This document shows positions 32,796 through 42,975 of a DNA stretch of 64,000 nucleotides, piece after piece. Position numbers and translations under genes: made by a program. Every line of letters begins with the position of its first letter. Positions within the stretch are counted from its first letter, which is position 1. The notes under the pieces were generated by a model that was given only the letters and a program-made list of their open reading frames with translations, was not told the DNA's origin and did not search any database. Origin of the DNA: Proales similis (Eukaryota; Rotifera; Eurotatoria; Ploima; Proalidae); contig JAGVRJ010000002.1 in the NCBI GenBank assembly GCA_019059635.1, positions 1,612,001 through 1,676,000 on the forward strand. The letters run 5' to 3'.

Positions 32796-33593
32796 CTAAA
32801 AGCGGTTAAATTTATTCATTTTTTCGTATTGAAGAAAATTGCGTTCAAAAAACAGAATTGGCTCAAAGGGTTTGTAAAAAGTTTTAAGATGACCGACTGG
32901 ATACTCTTTACGGTAAATTATAGGCTGACATAATTTTGGATCAAAATTATTTCGTATATGACGTTTTACGTGGTTGAAATTTTTTGGAATGTCTTGGTCA
33001 ATATCAATTTTCTCAAATTTGGAAGGTGTTGAATAATTCCGAAAATTTTTCCCGTACTGTTCATGAGCTGTTTGACTGAGTCCCGGATCAAACAAAATAT
33101 GATGCCTTATTTTTGTACAGAATGTCCGGTTGTTGGACGATTTGTCCCTGATTTGTTGCAAAGTTTGCTCTGAGTCGTTAAGTAAATATTGTCTCGATAA
33201 AACATTCGGCTTCTTGGACAAATCTGATAGATTAAGTTGAAATTTAACCTTTTTCTTTCTTTTGACCTGACTGCTGGGAAGCTCATGGGAACTCGCGATA
33301 ATTTTTTTCTTATTTTGATGAGAATACTCCTCTGAGGCATTAAGATTGCTAGCAGATTTGCTTATTAGTGATCTCCGTATACAACCTTTCAAATTTTTTT
33401 CAATTCTAATGCTGATTTCTTTTTTTAATTGATATTCGATTTCCGAGCGTTTTTTCTCCTTTTCAAGGGTTGCGATTTCCTGCTCGGTCAAGTTTTTGAA
33501 GATATTGCGAACATCATTAATTTTTCGCACATTGTTTTTGATTGAAAAATGCCATTCTTTAATTTTAAATTCAATTCTTTCATTTGCGATCAT
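32796..33593 (-). CDS. Unknown 265-aa basic protein with N-terminal helical segment
   Basis: A single exon from ATG 33593 gives 265 residues, strongly charged and rich in Lys, Asn, Arg and Ser. Residues about 1-75 (IKEWHFSIKNNVRKINDVRN and on to EQEIATLEKEKKRSEIEYQL) look like a coiled coil. The remainder lacks obvious helices and ends with Pro/Tyr/Phe-rich PIIYRKEYPVGHLKTFYKPF. Short Tyr/Pro motifs of that kind occur in microtubule inner proteins of cilia, but I find no defined family and offer that only as a possibility. The neighbours (channel-like gene, LMLN) give no functional clue. There is a tail-to-tail gap of 208 bp with the channel gene. Confidence 0.6.
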   Translation of the reverse strand: MIANERIEFKIKEWHFSIKNNVRKINDVRNIFKNLTEQEIATLEKEKKRSEIEYQLKKEISIRIEKNLKGCIRRSLISKSASNLNASEEYSHQNKKKIIASSHELPSSQVKRKKKVKFQLNLSDLSKKPNVLSRQYLLNDSEQTLQQIRDKSSNNRTFCTKIRHHILFDPGLSQTAHEQYGKNFRNYSTPSKFEKIDIDQDIPKNFNHVKRHIRNNFDPKLCQPIIYRKEYPVGHLKTFYKPFEPILFFERNFLQYEKMNKFNRF

Positions 33594-33872
33594 TTTTGTG
33601 TAGCTCTAAAATACCTTTCTCTGAAACATTTATGAGTCAGATTTTCATTTTAATGCATAAGATGATAACAAAAATCACCGAAGATTTTCTGGGGGAGTTA
33701 TTTTTAATGTCTCAAACCAAGTAGCCACCACTCACTGGAGCATAAAATCGATAAAATTACTTTTTATTGACAAGTTAAGTAAACGCGATCAACTAAAACA
33801 GAGTGAGTTTAAGTCAATAGACCATAATAGTAACATTAATTGATGTTTCAGAAAGATATGTTGATCTAAAAC

Positions 33873-36653
33873 CTATCGCTTGTTAGTAATTAGTTGAGTA
33901 ATAAAGTATTGGAAAAATATAAGGTTTAGGCTATCAAAACGCACGTATGATCCATATGAACTCATGAAATGCTCTATACAATGCTTATGTTGCAGATCAA
34001 GTTCAAAGCTGAGCTTGCTATACGAGTTTTGTTGAACTTGATCAATTTCCAATGGACATTTAATGCTTTCCTTTAAATAAAAGTTAAACCAGGAGTAATT
34101 ATGAAGTTGAATTTTAGCTACCTTGCAAAAAGATTCACATGATGGACATACAACATTTCCATAATATACCTGTTTTTCATTTGGCTTATTGACAACAAAA
34201 TTGATAACTTGGCCTTCATACGAGCATAAAAAACGCTCTTGACCCACTAGAATCATAAGTCCTGTTTCTTTATCACACTCAAACTAAATAATTAATTGAT
34301 TAAAATTTCAATAATAATTTATCAATTACTTAACAATTAAAACTTACTTTGTAGCATCCTATAGTTTTCGATATAGTTACTCTCGATTGGCAATCATTTA
34401 TATAAATTTGCCATGTGTGGTTGTGCTTAAAACAGCGCGATTGTTTTCCATAACTCTCAAGAATATAGTTGAAATTCTGTTCTGGGATGTTTTCTTCAAA
34501 AGTACACTTTGAATCTCGAATGACTTGATTCATTGACCAGCTAACTTGCTGCATAAAAGGGCAATAGTCGGCTAAGGCAACTGAACCACCCCAATAAGCG
34601 GCTTCACCGTTTCTAGTGTTGAATGTATTAAACTGATAACTACTGTATTCCATTGAACCATCAAATATCTTCAAAAAATATAAAAATAAAATTTAATTGG
34701 GATTTCAAAGCTTCAACTCACTTGAAAAATGTGAGGTACTGGATGAGAATATTTTACAAGATTACAGAGCATCACTGCATCTCTATTTGCGTTACATTCA
34801 TAATTGGGACTTTGACTCCCAAATGGATTTGGTACGTCATCGCAGAAGGGTCGGATTGATAGATTCCTGGATATTCCTTTAATTTAGAGAAGAAATTAAG
34901 TTTGTTTTTTTACCTCTGCCGTCTAGAATCAATCCAATCTTTGCAACTTTTCATTGCAAAATCGCAGCCGAGATTTTTCCCCCAAGAAAGCTCTTGAGAA
35001 AGAGAATAATTTGCGATGTACCATCTTTTTTAATATAGCATTTTTTGATATTGTCAATTTCGGAAGGTAAGTCCTCAATTCTTTACCCAGTATCTTCCAT
35101 AAATGCAAATGTAATAGGGGAAAACACACTGTTTTGTGTATAAGTACCAGTCATGGCCTCGTTCTTAAAAAAAATTGTTAATGGACCAGCCTGACCGAAA
35201 AATTTCGAAAATACCTCAAATAAACGCTTTTCCCAATGTGTAAGTTTTGTTCCTACTTCTCCTTGGTTTTCCAGCTCTGCGCCCTCTAGCTTTGTGCAAT
35301 TGAAATGCTTCCTGACTTGTTCTACAACTCTAGGAGTCACGAGTAAATAAACTTCTCGGTCAATATTTCCATGAGCGATTCGCCAATTTTTGCGCTCAAT
35401 CTTTTTCACGACTTTTGAACTGGCAACATGCAGTCCTGTTGCTCTATCCACCGGTGGCTTTCCAGTTTGTTTATCTTTTGCAGTTAAAGGTTGCCCGTTT
35501 TCATCGAGGAAAAAAGCGAATAATCCAGCAGAAAACCCCTATTTTACATTTATAGCCAACTTCTACTTAAAAAAAAATAATTAATTAATTAGTTACTAGT
35601 GAATGTAGAATTTCATGTTTCAAAGTAGCAGCTGCTCCATAAAGATCGGCACGCTTTGCGGAAACGGAATGAGGACAGATGTTTACATATCCGGCCACAG
35701 GTCTCCATTGAAAATTAACAAAAAGAATAGATACTCATAGTCAGATATGTATTCACCTGTTGAATTTAGACTCAAGTTGGCAGTAAGAAGCAAATGCTAC
35801 CGTATTGCTCACATTACAATGCTCTGTATTTTTAGCGGATATATAAAGTATGAAATCGGCATTCACTCCGCTATTTGGATTCCCTTTTTGAAAGCATTCT
35901 GTTGAACTTTTACAATAGCGGCAAACCTAGATAAATAGTTTTTTTTTATCATTTTTGTTTAGGATTAAGGCAACAAACATCAAGATGCTCCTCCGGTATT
36001 GATATCAAATCGCCGCATTTGGTTTGAGCTGCACAGTCACGTTCACAAGAAACACTATCTGAAGAACTGGAATAATATATTTTTGATGTTGCACATTGTC
36101 TAGTTCTTTAAAATTAAAAATCATTAATAAGCTTTTGCAATACATATCCATACCGGCCAAGATGTATTGGAGTGTACGGATGCTTTACTTGAAAACTTTT
36201 TTCCCAGTACTCAACTGCCTCAGGAATAAGTTTCTGTTTATACACATCGTGCACTGGTTTGGGCAATCTTTAGGATTGATGTGAAGGAAACTTTTGTGGA
36301 TATTTAGAAGATTATCATTTTACTGTTTAAAACTCTCATGATAATGAAGGTGAATTCTTAGGCGAGCTGATTTCAATGATCTTTTCTTCCGATCAGGTTG
36401 CCGAATTAAATGGCCTGAATCATTCAAATAAAGTGATCGGGGGTCGAATGTTGTCATAAGCAGCTAAATTTCTTATTAACTTTATCACGGACGGAATATA
36501 AAAAATAGCTACCTTGTCATCTTCAGGTATAATATGGCAGTTTTGATATCCTAGGTGTGCATCAAGCTGGGAGTGTATGATTGTCAATGAAAGCAAAAGA
36601 AATCGTATTGATGAATAAATGGTCTGGCTCCTGCTCCGAGGCCTCGAAACCAT
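33873..36653 (-). CDS. LMLN: Leishmanolysin-like metallopeptidase (LMLN, family M8), multi-exon
   Basis: A signal peptide ([20 protein letters not shown]) begins at ATG 36653. The catalytic exon ends at 35597 with HEILHSL (codons for HEILH at 35603-35617) and is completed after an intron to [20 protein letters not shown], the zinc-binding HExxHxxGF motif. The following exons give [58 protein letters not shown] and FMEDTG. Further downstream lies [18 protein letters not shown] and a Cys-rich C-terminal domain ending at 33873. This arrangement matches animal LMLN, implicated in cell migration and cell division in Drosophila. The segment 35164-35214 is a 51-nt intron without in-frame stop, so a naive translation reads through it. 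Several Cys-rich exons between 35630 and 36500 were only partly resolved. Confidence 0.92.
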
Positions 36654-37063
36654 TTAATTCTAAAGTAATTTTGATTTTATTCAGAATGATCATATCTCTT
36701 TTGAAACGTCAAAATACGGGCCAAAGTCAAAGAGAGCCTATGAGATTATAATAATTATTAAGGTCAGCAAAGAAAGGCTATATTATGATTTCATATTTAT
36801 ATTGGCAAAGGGTAAAAAACTTTTTGCCTGTAAATAGTTTGCCGTCATGAGGTTAAGAGATCTTTCATTTTTTTAATAAAATGAAAGGACCTCGATTATC
36901 TCAACCAAACGAATCGCCTATTCAACAGGAACATAATTTGCAAGAATTTTAGTAGGGTATTATTTTAATTTATGCTGGCAAAAATCGTTCAGCATATACC
37001 AAACAAAACAAAATACAGACATCAAGAATATCAGTTCTCATAAATTATTTAATTGGTCAACTG
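36654..37063. other. Divergent LMLN/PLPP6-like intergenic region with long hairpin
   Basis: This 410-bp gap has no exon that I can support. It contains an extended imperfect inverted repeat at 36851-36906. The inner arms CTTTCATTTT and AAAATGAAAG are perfect, and the outer arms GGTT-aa-GAGAT and ATCTC-AACC also pair. The two genes are transcribed away from each other. Confidence 0.4.
36851..36906. repeat. Imperfect inverted repeat / hairpin
   Basis: The left arm GGTTAAGAGAT plus CTTTCATTTT pairs with AAAATGAAAG plus ATCTCAACC, around a loop of about 6 nt. A 2-nt bulge lies on the left and a 10-nt unpaired insert (GACCTCGATT) on the right. It could form a structured RNA or be a footprint of a small mobile element; neither is shown. 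Confidence 0.4.
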
Positions 37064-37648
37064 ATGCAGCAATTATTATCTTTCGATCACTTTTTGGTCG
37101 AACTTGTTGAGCGAAGAAGCCTTTTAAACAGGTTTCGGTTTTGGTTTCTGCTTCTGGAATACTCTTTCCATGGAGGTCTTTGGTCAATTTTTATTTTTGC
37201 ATTATTTTGGTTAAGCAATTTGGAAACACCAAAATTATTCGCTCTCTTGGCAGGTAATTATCTAAATTTTATTTATATAGAGTCTCAGTTTTAGGATCGC
37301 TTCTCTTAAGCGTTTGTTCTTGATCTATTGACAGTTGGTCTACTGAAAGTCGTTTTTAAAAGACAACGTCCTCGTGCTAATCGTGCGGAAGACATGGCTA
37401 TAGGGATGCAAACTGGTCCGGATCAATTTTCTTTCCCTAGTGGGCATTCTTCAAGAGCCATCATGATGGCTTTCCTAATTCCTGTGATTTTCGAGAGTTC
37501 TAGTTGGCTTTTTGATTTTTCGATTAAGCTTCTCGCGTTGTCAACTTGCTTGTCTCGAATTCTTCTCGGTCGTCATTTCTTTTCAGATGTTATGGCAGGG
37601 ATAAGTCTCGGTATATTATTCTTTCTTGTAGTTATCTGGTTTTTCTAA
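37064..37648 (+). CDS. PLPP6: PAP2-family polyisoprenoid diphosphate phosphatase (PLPP6-like), 2 exons
   Basis: Exons 37064-37253 and 37311-37648 join to 175 residues, short but with the complete catalytic core. The family's three motifs are present: KVVFKRQRPR, FSFPSGHSSRA and SRILLGRHFFSD. These supply the Lys/Arg, Ser/His and catalytic His/Asp of PAP2 phosphatases. Hydrophobic helices flank them. The resemblance (LLSFDHFLVELVE, LDLLTVGLLKVVF) is to PLPP6/PPAPDC2, which dephosphorylates presqualene and isoprenoid diphosphates at the ER. The acceptor at 37310 was chosen because the nearer AG at about 37295 would bring a stop into frame. The human protein has a longer N-terminal tail, absent here. 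Next gene downstream on the same strand is UROS. Confidence 0.85.
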
Positions 37649-38004
37649 ATCAAGCACTGATAAAAATCTTTTTAAACTTGTTCTTTTGGTTATCCAAATG
37701 ATTTTCTGCAAACGTTCATTCTTTTGGAGAGATGGGCTTCTCGAGAGAATAAAAAAAGGACAACCGGTGGATTTTTAGAGGATTTGCTCTTACAGGGTCA
37801 GAATATCTTAAGGCAATTCGTTATTTCTTCCAAACTTTGAGGCCGAATCAAAACTGTTATAAACTGAATTGTCCTTGATTCAAGTCCGTCAGTTAGCAAG
37901 CAGTGGGCAAAATTAACTTTCCGGCGGACAAATTTTTGGGATCATCCCTAAAAATGTAATGCAAAGTGAATGGGTAAACTCCCAGAAGTCATTTTATTTT
38001 CAAA
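37649..38004. other. PLPP6-like to UROS intergenic region
   Basis: This 356-bp gap lies between two plus-strand genes. I see no exon. It contains TTGATTCAAGTCC near 37870, which resembles a tRNA T-loop in isolation, but no cloverleaf surrounds it. Confidence 0.35.
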
Positions 38005-38853
38005 ATGGTTGATCTTGGAAAGCACTTGAATTTAGTTCTTTTTAAAAGCGATGAATCATCCAATGGTGAAGAAAACAAGTACGAAAGCTTTATTCGAAAA
38101 AATTCGGATTTCCTAATTACCACATATCGCTTCAACCTACTTGATTTTGTATGGATTAATCAACAAGAGCTGTGTGAAAAACTTAAATGTCTTGGAAGCA
38201 AATATGGAGGTTTAGTGGTCACAAGTCAGCAGACCGTCAACGCTATCAGTCAATGTATTGATGCGTTAAAAGAGATAAATAAAAATTTCACGGTATTCTG
38301 TGTCGGAAAATCCACTGCAGATAAGCTTCTCCAGCTCCTAGACGGAGTTCCTCCTCTTAAAAACTTAATCAAATTAGTGACTCCTGAAAAACAACACCAA
38401 AACGCTAAAAGATTGGCCCAGATGGTTATTGACGAACATCTCAAATTGCAAGAGTGGCGCCCATGGCTTTTCCCATGTTCTTCGATTCGTAGAGAAGAAA
38501 TTCCATCTCGGTTAAGTTCAGCAAGCGTTCCATTTGAAGAGCTCCATGTTTACAGCACTGTCACAAATAAGCAAAGTTTAAATAATGCATATTCGACTCT
38601 TGATACTTTGAAATCGGAAATACTCATCTTGGTTTTATTCAGCCCATCTATAACCGATATTTTATTTGCTTCAGCCAAGACTTTAATTCAACATGCATAT
38701 TTTGTTGCAATAGGTCCATCGACTATGCAAAGAATAACTCATCATCTCGAACCAAGCACTCGCATTTTTAAACTGGCTGAACCAACACCCCATGCGCTAT
38801 TAGATGTGATTCGACAGATAATAGTTCAAATAAATGAAAACACTAGCTTCTAA
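38005..38853 (+). CDS. UROS: Uroporphyrinogen-III synthase, single exon
   Basis: A single exon gives 282 residues (human UROS 265). The enzyme closes hydroxymethylbilane to uroporphyrinogen III in haem synthesis, in the cytosol. The family has low sequence identity, but the pattern is right: two alternating alpha/beta lobes, GGLVVTSQQTVNAISQCIDA ('fTS-x-x-av' motif), FCVGKSTADKLLQLL, LFPCSSIRREEIPSRL, and the second-lobe signature LVLFSPSITDILFASA followed by FVAIGPSTMQRI and EPTPHALLDVI. The ATG at 38005 is the first in frame after a stop. Its stop lies only 43 bp before the ATG of the next gene, so the two may be co-transcribed. Confidence 0.88.
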   Translation: MVDLGKHLNLVLFKSDESSNGEENKYESFIRKNSDFLITTYRFNLLDFVWINQQELCEKLKCLGSKYGGLVVTSQQTVNAISQCIDALKEINKNFTVFCVGKSTADKLLQLLDGVPPLKNLIKLVTPEKQHQNAKRLAQMVIDEHLKLQEWRPWLFPCSSIRREEIPSRLSSASVPFEELHVYSTVTNKQSLNNAYSTLDTLKSEILILVLFSPSITDILFASAKTLIQHAYFVAIGPSTMQRITHHLEPSTRIFKLAEPTPHALLDVIRQIIVQINENTSF

Positions 38854-38896
38854 AGTTTTCTATTTAGATGAATTAATTCAGGTATTATACTGAGAA

Positions 38897-40621
38897 ATGA
38901 CCGAAAGACGGGTTACCCGACGTTCAATCGCAACGAGTGCAAGTGAATCTTCACTTGATACTGAAGAAAAAAACAAACTTGGAACCAAAAGAACTCTAAA
39001 AAATAGAAGTGAACTCCAAGATCGAAAGCGAAACATAAGCTTTACATCAGTTGAGTTCAATATTGAAAATGATGACAGCAATTCCTCGTTTTCTTCCTCT
39101 CTTAACTCAAGCAAGCGATTTAAAGCAACTCTTTTGAAAAATGCAGTGTTAGGAGGGGATGAACCAGAGAAGTGTCTTGTACGTGGCTGTGATTCTTCGG
39201 GACATCTTGATGGAATAAGTCTTAAACATGTTTCGTACGATACCTGTCCTGTCTATTTTGGAATGACTCCAGCAGAAACTCAACATCGAAGAATTCTTAT
39301 CGATCAAGAGCCGAGTAAACTTGACACTGAAAAACGTAAAGTTTTGAGAGTTATACATCCAACTGCCGAGCAACAACATCAACTTGAAATTGTTGAACAA
39401 AAACTCCAAAACAAGGCAACCAATAAGGCGCTGAATGAAGTATTTAATGTTGCTGATCTTTTCGTTGGTGACATAAAAGGAATAACTCAAACCTTTTTGC
39501 TTAATTCGATTTCAACCGGTCTTGATCCAGCATCGCATAGTGCTTCTATTTGCCTGAATGATTCAGAAGCTTCAATGCCCTCAATTAATGATTTAAGCGT
39601 ATCTGCATTTGAATATGAGCTCTTTAAAGATTCAATTGTCTTGGCCTCATCTACAAGCAAATCGCCAAGTTTATCTGAAAAACACAACCAATTATTGAGC
39701 AAGACTTTGGCTCGTCACAACCTCTCGAGCAAACTAATTCAAATAGGAAATCATGAAATAGAAACTTGGTATCAATCACCTTATCCTATTGACTACTGGC
39801 AACTAGATAAAATATTCATTTGTCAATTCTGCCTTAAATATATGAAATCACATTCAGTTCTTAATCGTCATCTAGATAAATGCTTATGGCGTTACCCTCC
39901 AGGACGAGAGATATATCGCCGTAATTCACTAAGTTTTTTTGAAGTTGATGGAAAAATTAACAAAAGCTATTGTCAGAATTTGTGTCTACTTTCTAAATTA
40001 TTTTTAGATCACAAAACCCTCTATTTTGACGTAGAACCTTTCCTCTTTTATATTCTGACAAGGTATAACCAGGAGAATGGTTCTTTTGAATTTATTGGAT
40101 ACTTTTCGAAAGAAAAGCAGTCAATTTTAAACTACAATCTATCTTGCATAATGATTCTTCCTCCATATATGAATCAAAGTTACGGAAAGTTTCTGATTGA
40201 TTTCAGCTATCTTTTGTCTCGTAGCGAGGGCAAACTAGGGTCGCCAGAAAGACCACTATCCGATCTTGGTTTGTTAAGTTATCGAAGCTTTTGGAAATGC
40301 ATACTACTCAGCTATTTGTCTCGGCGAATGGTTGATTTGGAAATTAGCATAAAGGATATGTCCATAGAAACAACTGTTTCAATGAACGACATAATTGGCA
40401 CTTTTCAATATATTGGAATTATAAAGTATTGGAAAGGAAAACATGTTGTTTTAAAAGACAAGGAGCTGATTGATAAATGGTCAAAAAAAAAGCAGTCGCT
40501 TATTGAATTGGACCCTAGCAGTCTGAAGTGGAAACCTTACGCTCATCAAACAATAATTCAAGAACTTGACTTATCTCTTCGTGCTACCAATAAGGCCGCG
40601 TATCCTTTCACTTCAAAATGA
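38897..40621 (+). CDS. KAT7: MYST histone acetyltransferase, KAT7/HBO1-like, with altered CoA loop, single exon
   Basis: One exon gives 574 residues (human KAT7: 611). After a Ser/Lys-rich N terminus, a C2HC finger typical of KAT7 reads CLVRGCDSSGHLDG ending with CPVYF. The MYST core follows, with the C2HH finger FICQFCLKYMKSHSVLNRHL and KCLWRYPPGREIYRR. It continues with FEVDGKINKSYCQNLCLLSK, DHKTLYFDVEPFLFYIL, YFSKEKQS, YNLSCIMILPPYM (catalytic Cys) and GSPERPLSDLGLLSYRS (catalytic Glu). KAT7 with BRPF or JADE partners acetylates H3K14 or H4 at origins and genes. The acetyl-CoA loop reads MNQSYGK where KAT7 has MRQGYGK, replacing a family glycine by serine. The absence of introns suggests retroposition or intron loss. 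The gene starts 43 bp after UROS. Confidence 0.92.
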   Translation: MTERRVTRRSIATSASESSLDTEEKNKLGTKRTLKNRSELQDRKRNISFTSVEFNIENDDSNSSFSSSLNSSKRFKATLLKNAVLGGDEPEKCLVRGCDSSGHLDGISLKHVSYDTCPVYFGMTPAETQHRRILIDQEPSKLDTEKRKVLRVIHPTAEQQHQLEIVEQKLQNKATNKALNEVFNVADLFVGDIKGITQTFLLNSISTGLDPASHSASICLNDSEASMPSINDLSVSAFEYELFKDSIVLASSTSKSPSLSEKHNQLLSKTLARHNLSSKLIQIGNHEIETWYQSPYPIDYWQLDKIFICQFCLKYMKSHSVLNRHLDKCLWRYPPGREIYRRNSLSFFEVDGKINKSYCQNLCLLSKLFLDHKTLYFDVEPFLFYILTRYNQENGSFEFIGYFSKEKQSILNYNLSCIMILPPYMNQSYGKFLIDFSYLLSRSEGKLGSPERPLSDLGLLSYRSFWKCILLSYLSRRMVDLEISIKDMSIETTVSMNDIIGTFQYIGIIKYWKGKHVVLKDKELIDKWSKKKQSLIELDPSSLKWKPYAHQTIIQELDLSLRATNKAAYPFTSK

Positions 40622-41099
40622 CATAATTAGTCTTGTAGCTTTGTTGAATTATATCTGCTGGCTGTGTTCATTCTCAATTTAACTCGTTTATCGTAAAAAT
40701 AAAAATTTTGTAATCCCTGCGTGAATTCTTTGAAAGGACAAATTCGATTCATCACATCAAGCTTCAAACTTACTATCACTTGTTACTTCATACGCAAACA
40801 CGCAGTTTGATTTCGAAACATTAGAAATTCTAATTTACAAACCCTCATAAAACTTTATAGTGTGGCGCGTTGCAGCGATATATGCAAGAAAATTGTATCA
40901 ATCGAAAATAAAATTAGTTCATATCGTCAAGATTTGGATTCTTGAATTCCTTAATCGGCTCAAGACTATCGTCGTCTACTGTTAATAACAGTCTAAAAGT
41001 GGATATGGGTATGGATTAAGAGAACACCCGACATATTGATCTTTATCCTAAAAGGATCTAGAAAAGGCTTCCAAGATAATAAACCATAAAGGATTGGAC
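40622..41099. other. KAT7-like to CKS1 intergenic region
   Basis: This 478-bp gap lies between two plus-strand genes. It is AT-rich, and no exon or repeat is supported. Confidence 0.4.
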
Positions 41100-41471
41100 A
41101 TGGAAAAGCTCTCCAGAGAAATTTACTACTCCGATAAATATTTTGATGATGAATTTGAGTATCGGTGCGGAACTTAACTCTCTTTCATTTTAATGCCACT
41201 AATAGTTTGATAAAACAGCCATGTGATGCTACCAAAAGAGTTATCAAAGCTAGTACCTCGTGATCATTTGATGAGCGAAACTGAGTGGCGTTCTATTGGT
41301 GTTCAACAATCGCGAGGCTGGCAGCATTATCTTATTCATGAACCAGGTATGCCTTATTAATTTTGAAACAATTGAAACAAAAATAATTTCTTAATGCGTT
41401 CAATCTTAGAACCTCACATACTGTTGTTTAGGCGACCTGTAAATTACGTTCATCAGGCGACTCAACCATAG
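41100..41471 (+). CDS. CKS1B: Cyclin-dependent kinase regulatory subunit CKS1/2, 3 exons
   Basis: Three small exons (41100-41164, 41219-41346, 41410-41471) join exactly to 84 residues; human CKS1B has 79. The sequence is highly conserved: [17 protein letters not shown], then [40 protein letters not shown] and [12 protein letters not shown] proteins bind CDK1/2 and read phosphothreonines on CDK substrates. The anion-binding residues (Lys/Arg of the YYSDKY and RGW regions) and the HxPEPHxLLFRRP hinge-type segment (here [14 protein letters not shown]) are present. Each exon is too short to stand out as an open reading frame, so the gene is easily missed. Introns are 54 and 63 bp. Confidence 0.96.
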
Positions 41472-41881
41472 GCTCCCTTTATATTCTGCTTTTTCTTTCT
41501 TTTTCTGATAAGGGCATACAAACAAGCTTTGAATCCAAATTAAGCATGTCCTTTTTGGAGAAAAAAATGTAAATCGATTCGGTCTAAAATTTTTAATATT
41601 TAAAGCTCAATTTATTTTATCTACTACACATACTTATGCAAGTTCAAAAAACTTAATAAGCAGCATTTCTTTTCCCAACATCAGAAAATTCCGGAAAAGT
41701 TGACTTCATACATAAAAATCTGAATATCGACCTATTTGTCTTCTCTTCCATCGTCATACTTTGACAAAAATTGAAAATTTCATTAAACAAGATTTTCAAT
41801 AAAACATTTTATTTTATTCAATTAGCCAGCTAGGAAAGTCTAAACCTTAGAGTTGAAAGGTCAATCTGAATAACATTTTAA
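41472..41881. other. CKS1 to tetraspan cluster intergenic region
   Basis: This 410-bp AT-rich gap lies between two convergent genes. It presumably holds both 3' UTRs. I see nothing else. Confidence 0.4.
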
Positions 41882-42608
41882 TCACTTTGCAATCACTCGA
41901 TTTAAAAATGGTTTTCTGCTAAGTGTTGAAAACACAAAGAGTCCAATAGCAAAATAAAACAAAGAGACAAGTGCCAGAACAGCACCTATTGAAATCATCG
42001 TATAGAATATAGGTCTAAGAGAAGGGCTAAAGCAGTTTTTAATACAATCATCCCTTATTTCACCTAGAGCTACCAGGCTTAAAATAATTTGCCCAGCTAT
42101 ATAGCAAGCACATGATATCAGGCTCATTGCAATGTTCAACACAAAAAGGTAGTAATTTCTCTTATAAGCTAAAATACCATCATATTATCATCATCATACA
42201 GTTTAAGCCAATTTCATATTCCTTACCTAAAACTGCATTTAATGCAGCAGCTATAAACCCGATAATTCCAGTCCAAAATCCGGCGCAGACTCTGGCAAGA
42301 GGACTCTCTAGGGCAAGCAATGCAATTTGAAGAGACAGACCAACCAAACACAGAACTGAAACCAAAAGGCTATACGCTATTCCAATTTTGAATGGATAGT
42401 GTTCTTTGATACGCTGACGATATTTTTGCCGCTGCTCAATCATGACCTTCCGACGCTGGTTACTATTTTGGGGTTGGGAGACCGGATTAACCGAATCAAC
42501 TTGAGAGTTTGTTACTGAAATAGGTGCAACATAATGAGTGCTGTAGATGGGTAGAGTGTAGATATGTCCAGTAGTCAAGGACGTATCTGGAATGGTCTTG
42601 TCAGCCAT
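41882..42608 (-). CDS. Tetraspan membrane protein A (CD20/MARVEL-like topology), 2 exons
   Basis: Exons 42608-42227 and 42168-41882 join to 222 residues. A polar, Gln/Ser-rich N terminus leads into RKVMIEQRQKYRQRIKEHYP. Four hydrophobic helices follow: IAYSLLVSVLCLVGLSLQIA, VCAGFWTGIIGFIAAALNAV, a third starting LNIAMSLISCACYIAGQIIL, and a fourth near VLALVSLFYFAIGLFVFS. The loop between helices 3 and 4 has two cysteines (CIKNCF) that could form a disulfide. The topology and the FWxGIIGF block recall MS4A/CD20-like or MARVEL proteins, but I cannot assign a family. The intron lies just after helix 2 in phase 1, exactly as in the sister genes B and D. Confidence 0.7.
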
Positions 42609-42975
42609 TTTAATAAAATTCTGATGGATAAATCGAATCAATTATATGAAGGAAAAATCTGCCAAAACTAGTATTTAATGGAAAGCAATTCAAACAGAAT
42701 ATCATGTTCCGTCAATAAAATCACTGTCAAATTTGAAGGAGAGCATGAGGTTAGTCTTGAAGGAAATTCTAAACCAACCGGTATTTTTATGGTTTGCTAT
42801 AAGTCACGTTCAGCTTTTATTCTTTATCATGGCAAAAGGTTCAATGGTGATTTTTCTTAATTATTTTTCGGTTTTTATTTGCATTGCTAATAGCTTATAT
42901 CAAAACTAGTTTTGGTATATTTATTCAAATTTGGGGGCTAAAAATTTGCTCTTTAATTTAATTTCTATAAGGAAT
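42609..42975. other. Spacer between tetraspan genes B and A
   Basis: This 367-bp gap lies between two minus-strand sister genes. A 60-residue plus-strand ATG frame (42678-42860, with NKITVKFEGEHEVSLEG) is beta-strand-like in pattern but matches no known family. It may be chance. Confidence 0.3.

Noticed and set aside
37866..37890. tRNA T-arm-like GATTCAAGTCC
   Set aside because: No acceptor stem, D-arm or anticodon arm can be drawn around it.
39149..39702. Minus-strand open frames within the KAT7-like exon
   Set aside because: Antisense shadows of a conserved protein.
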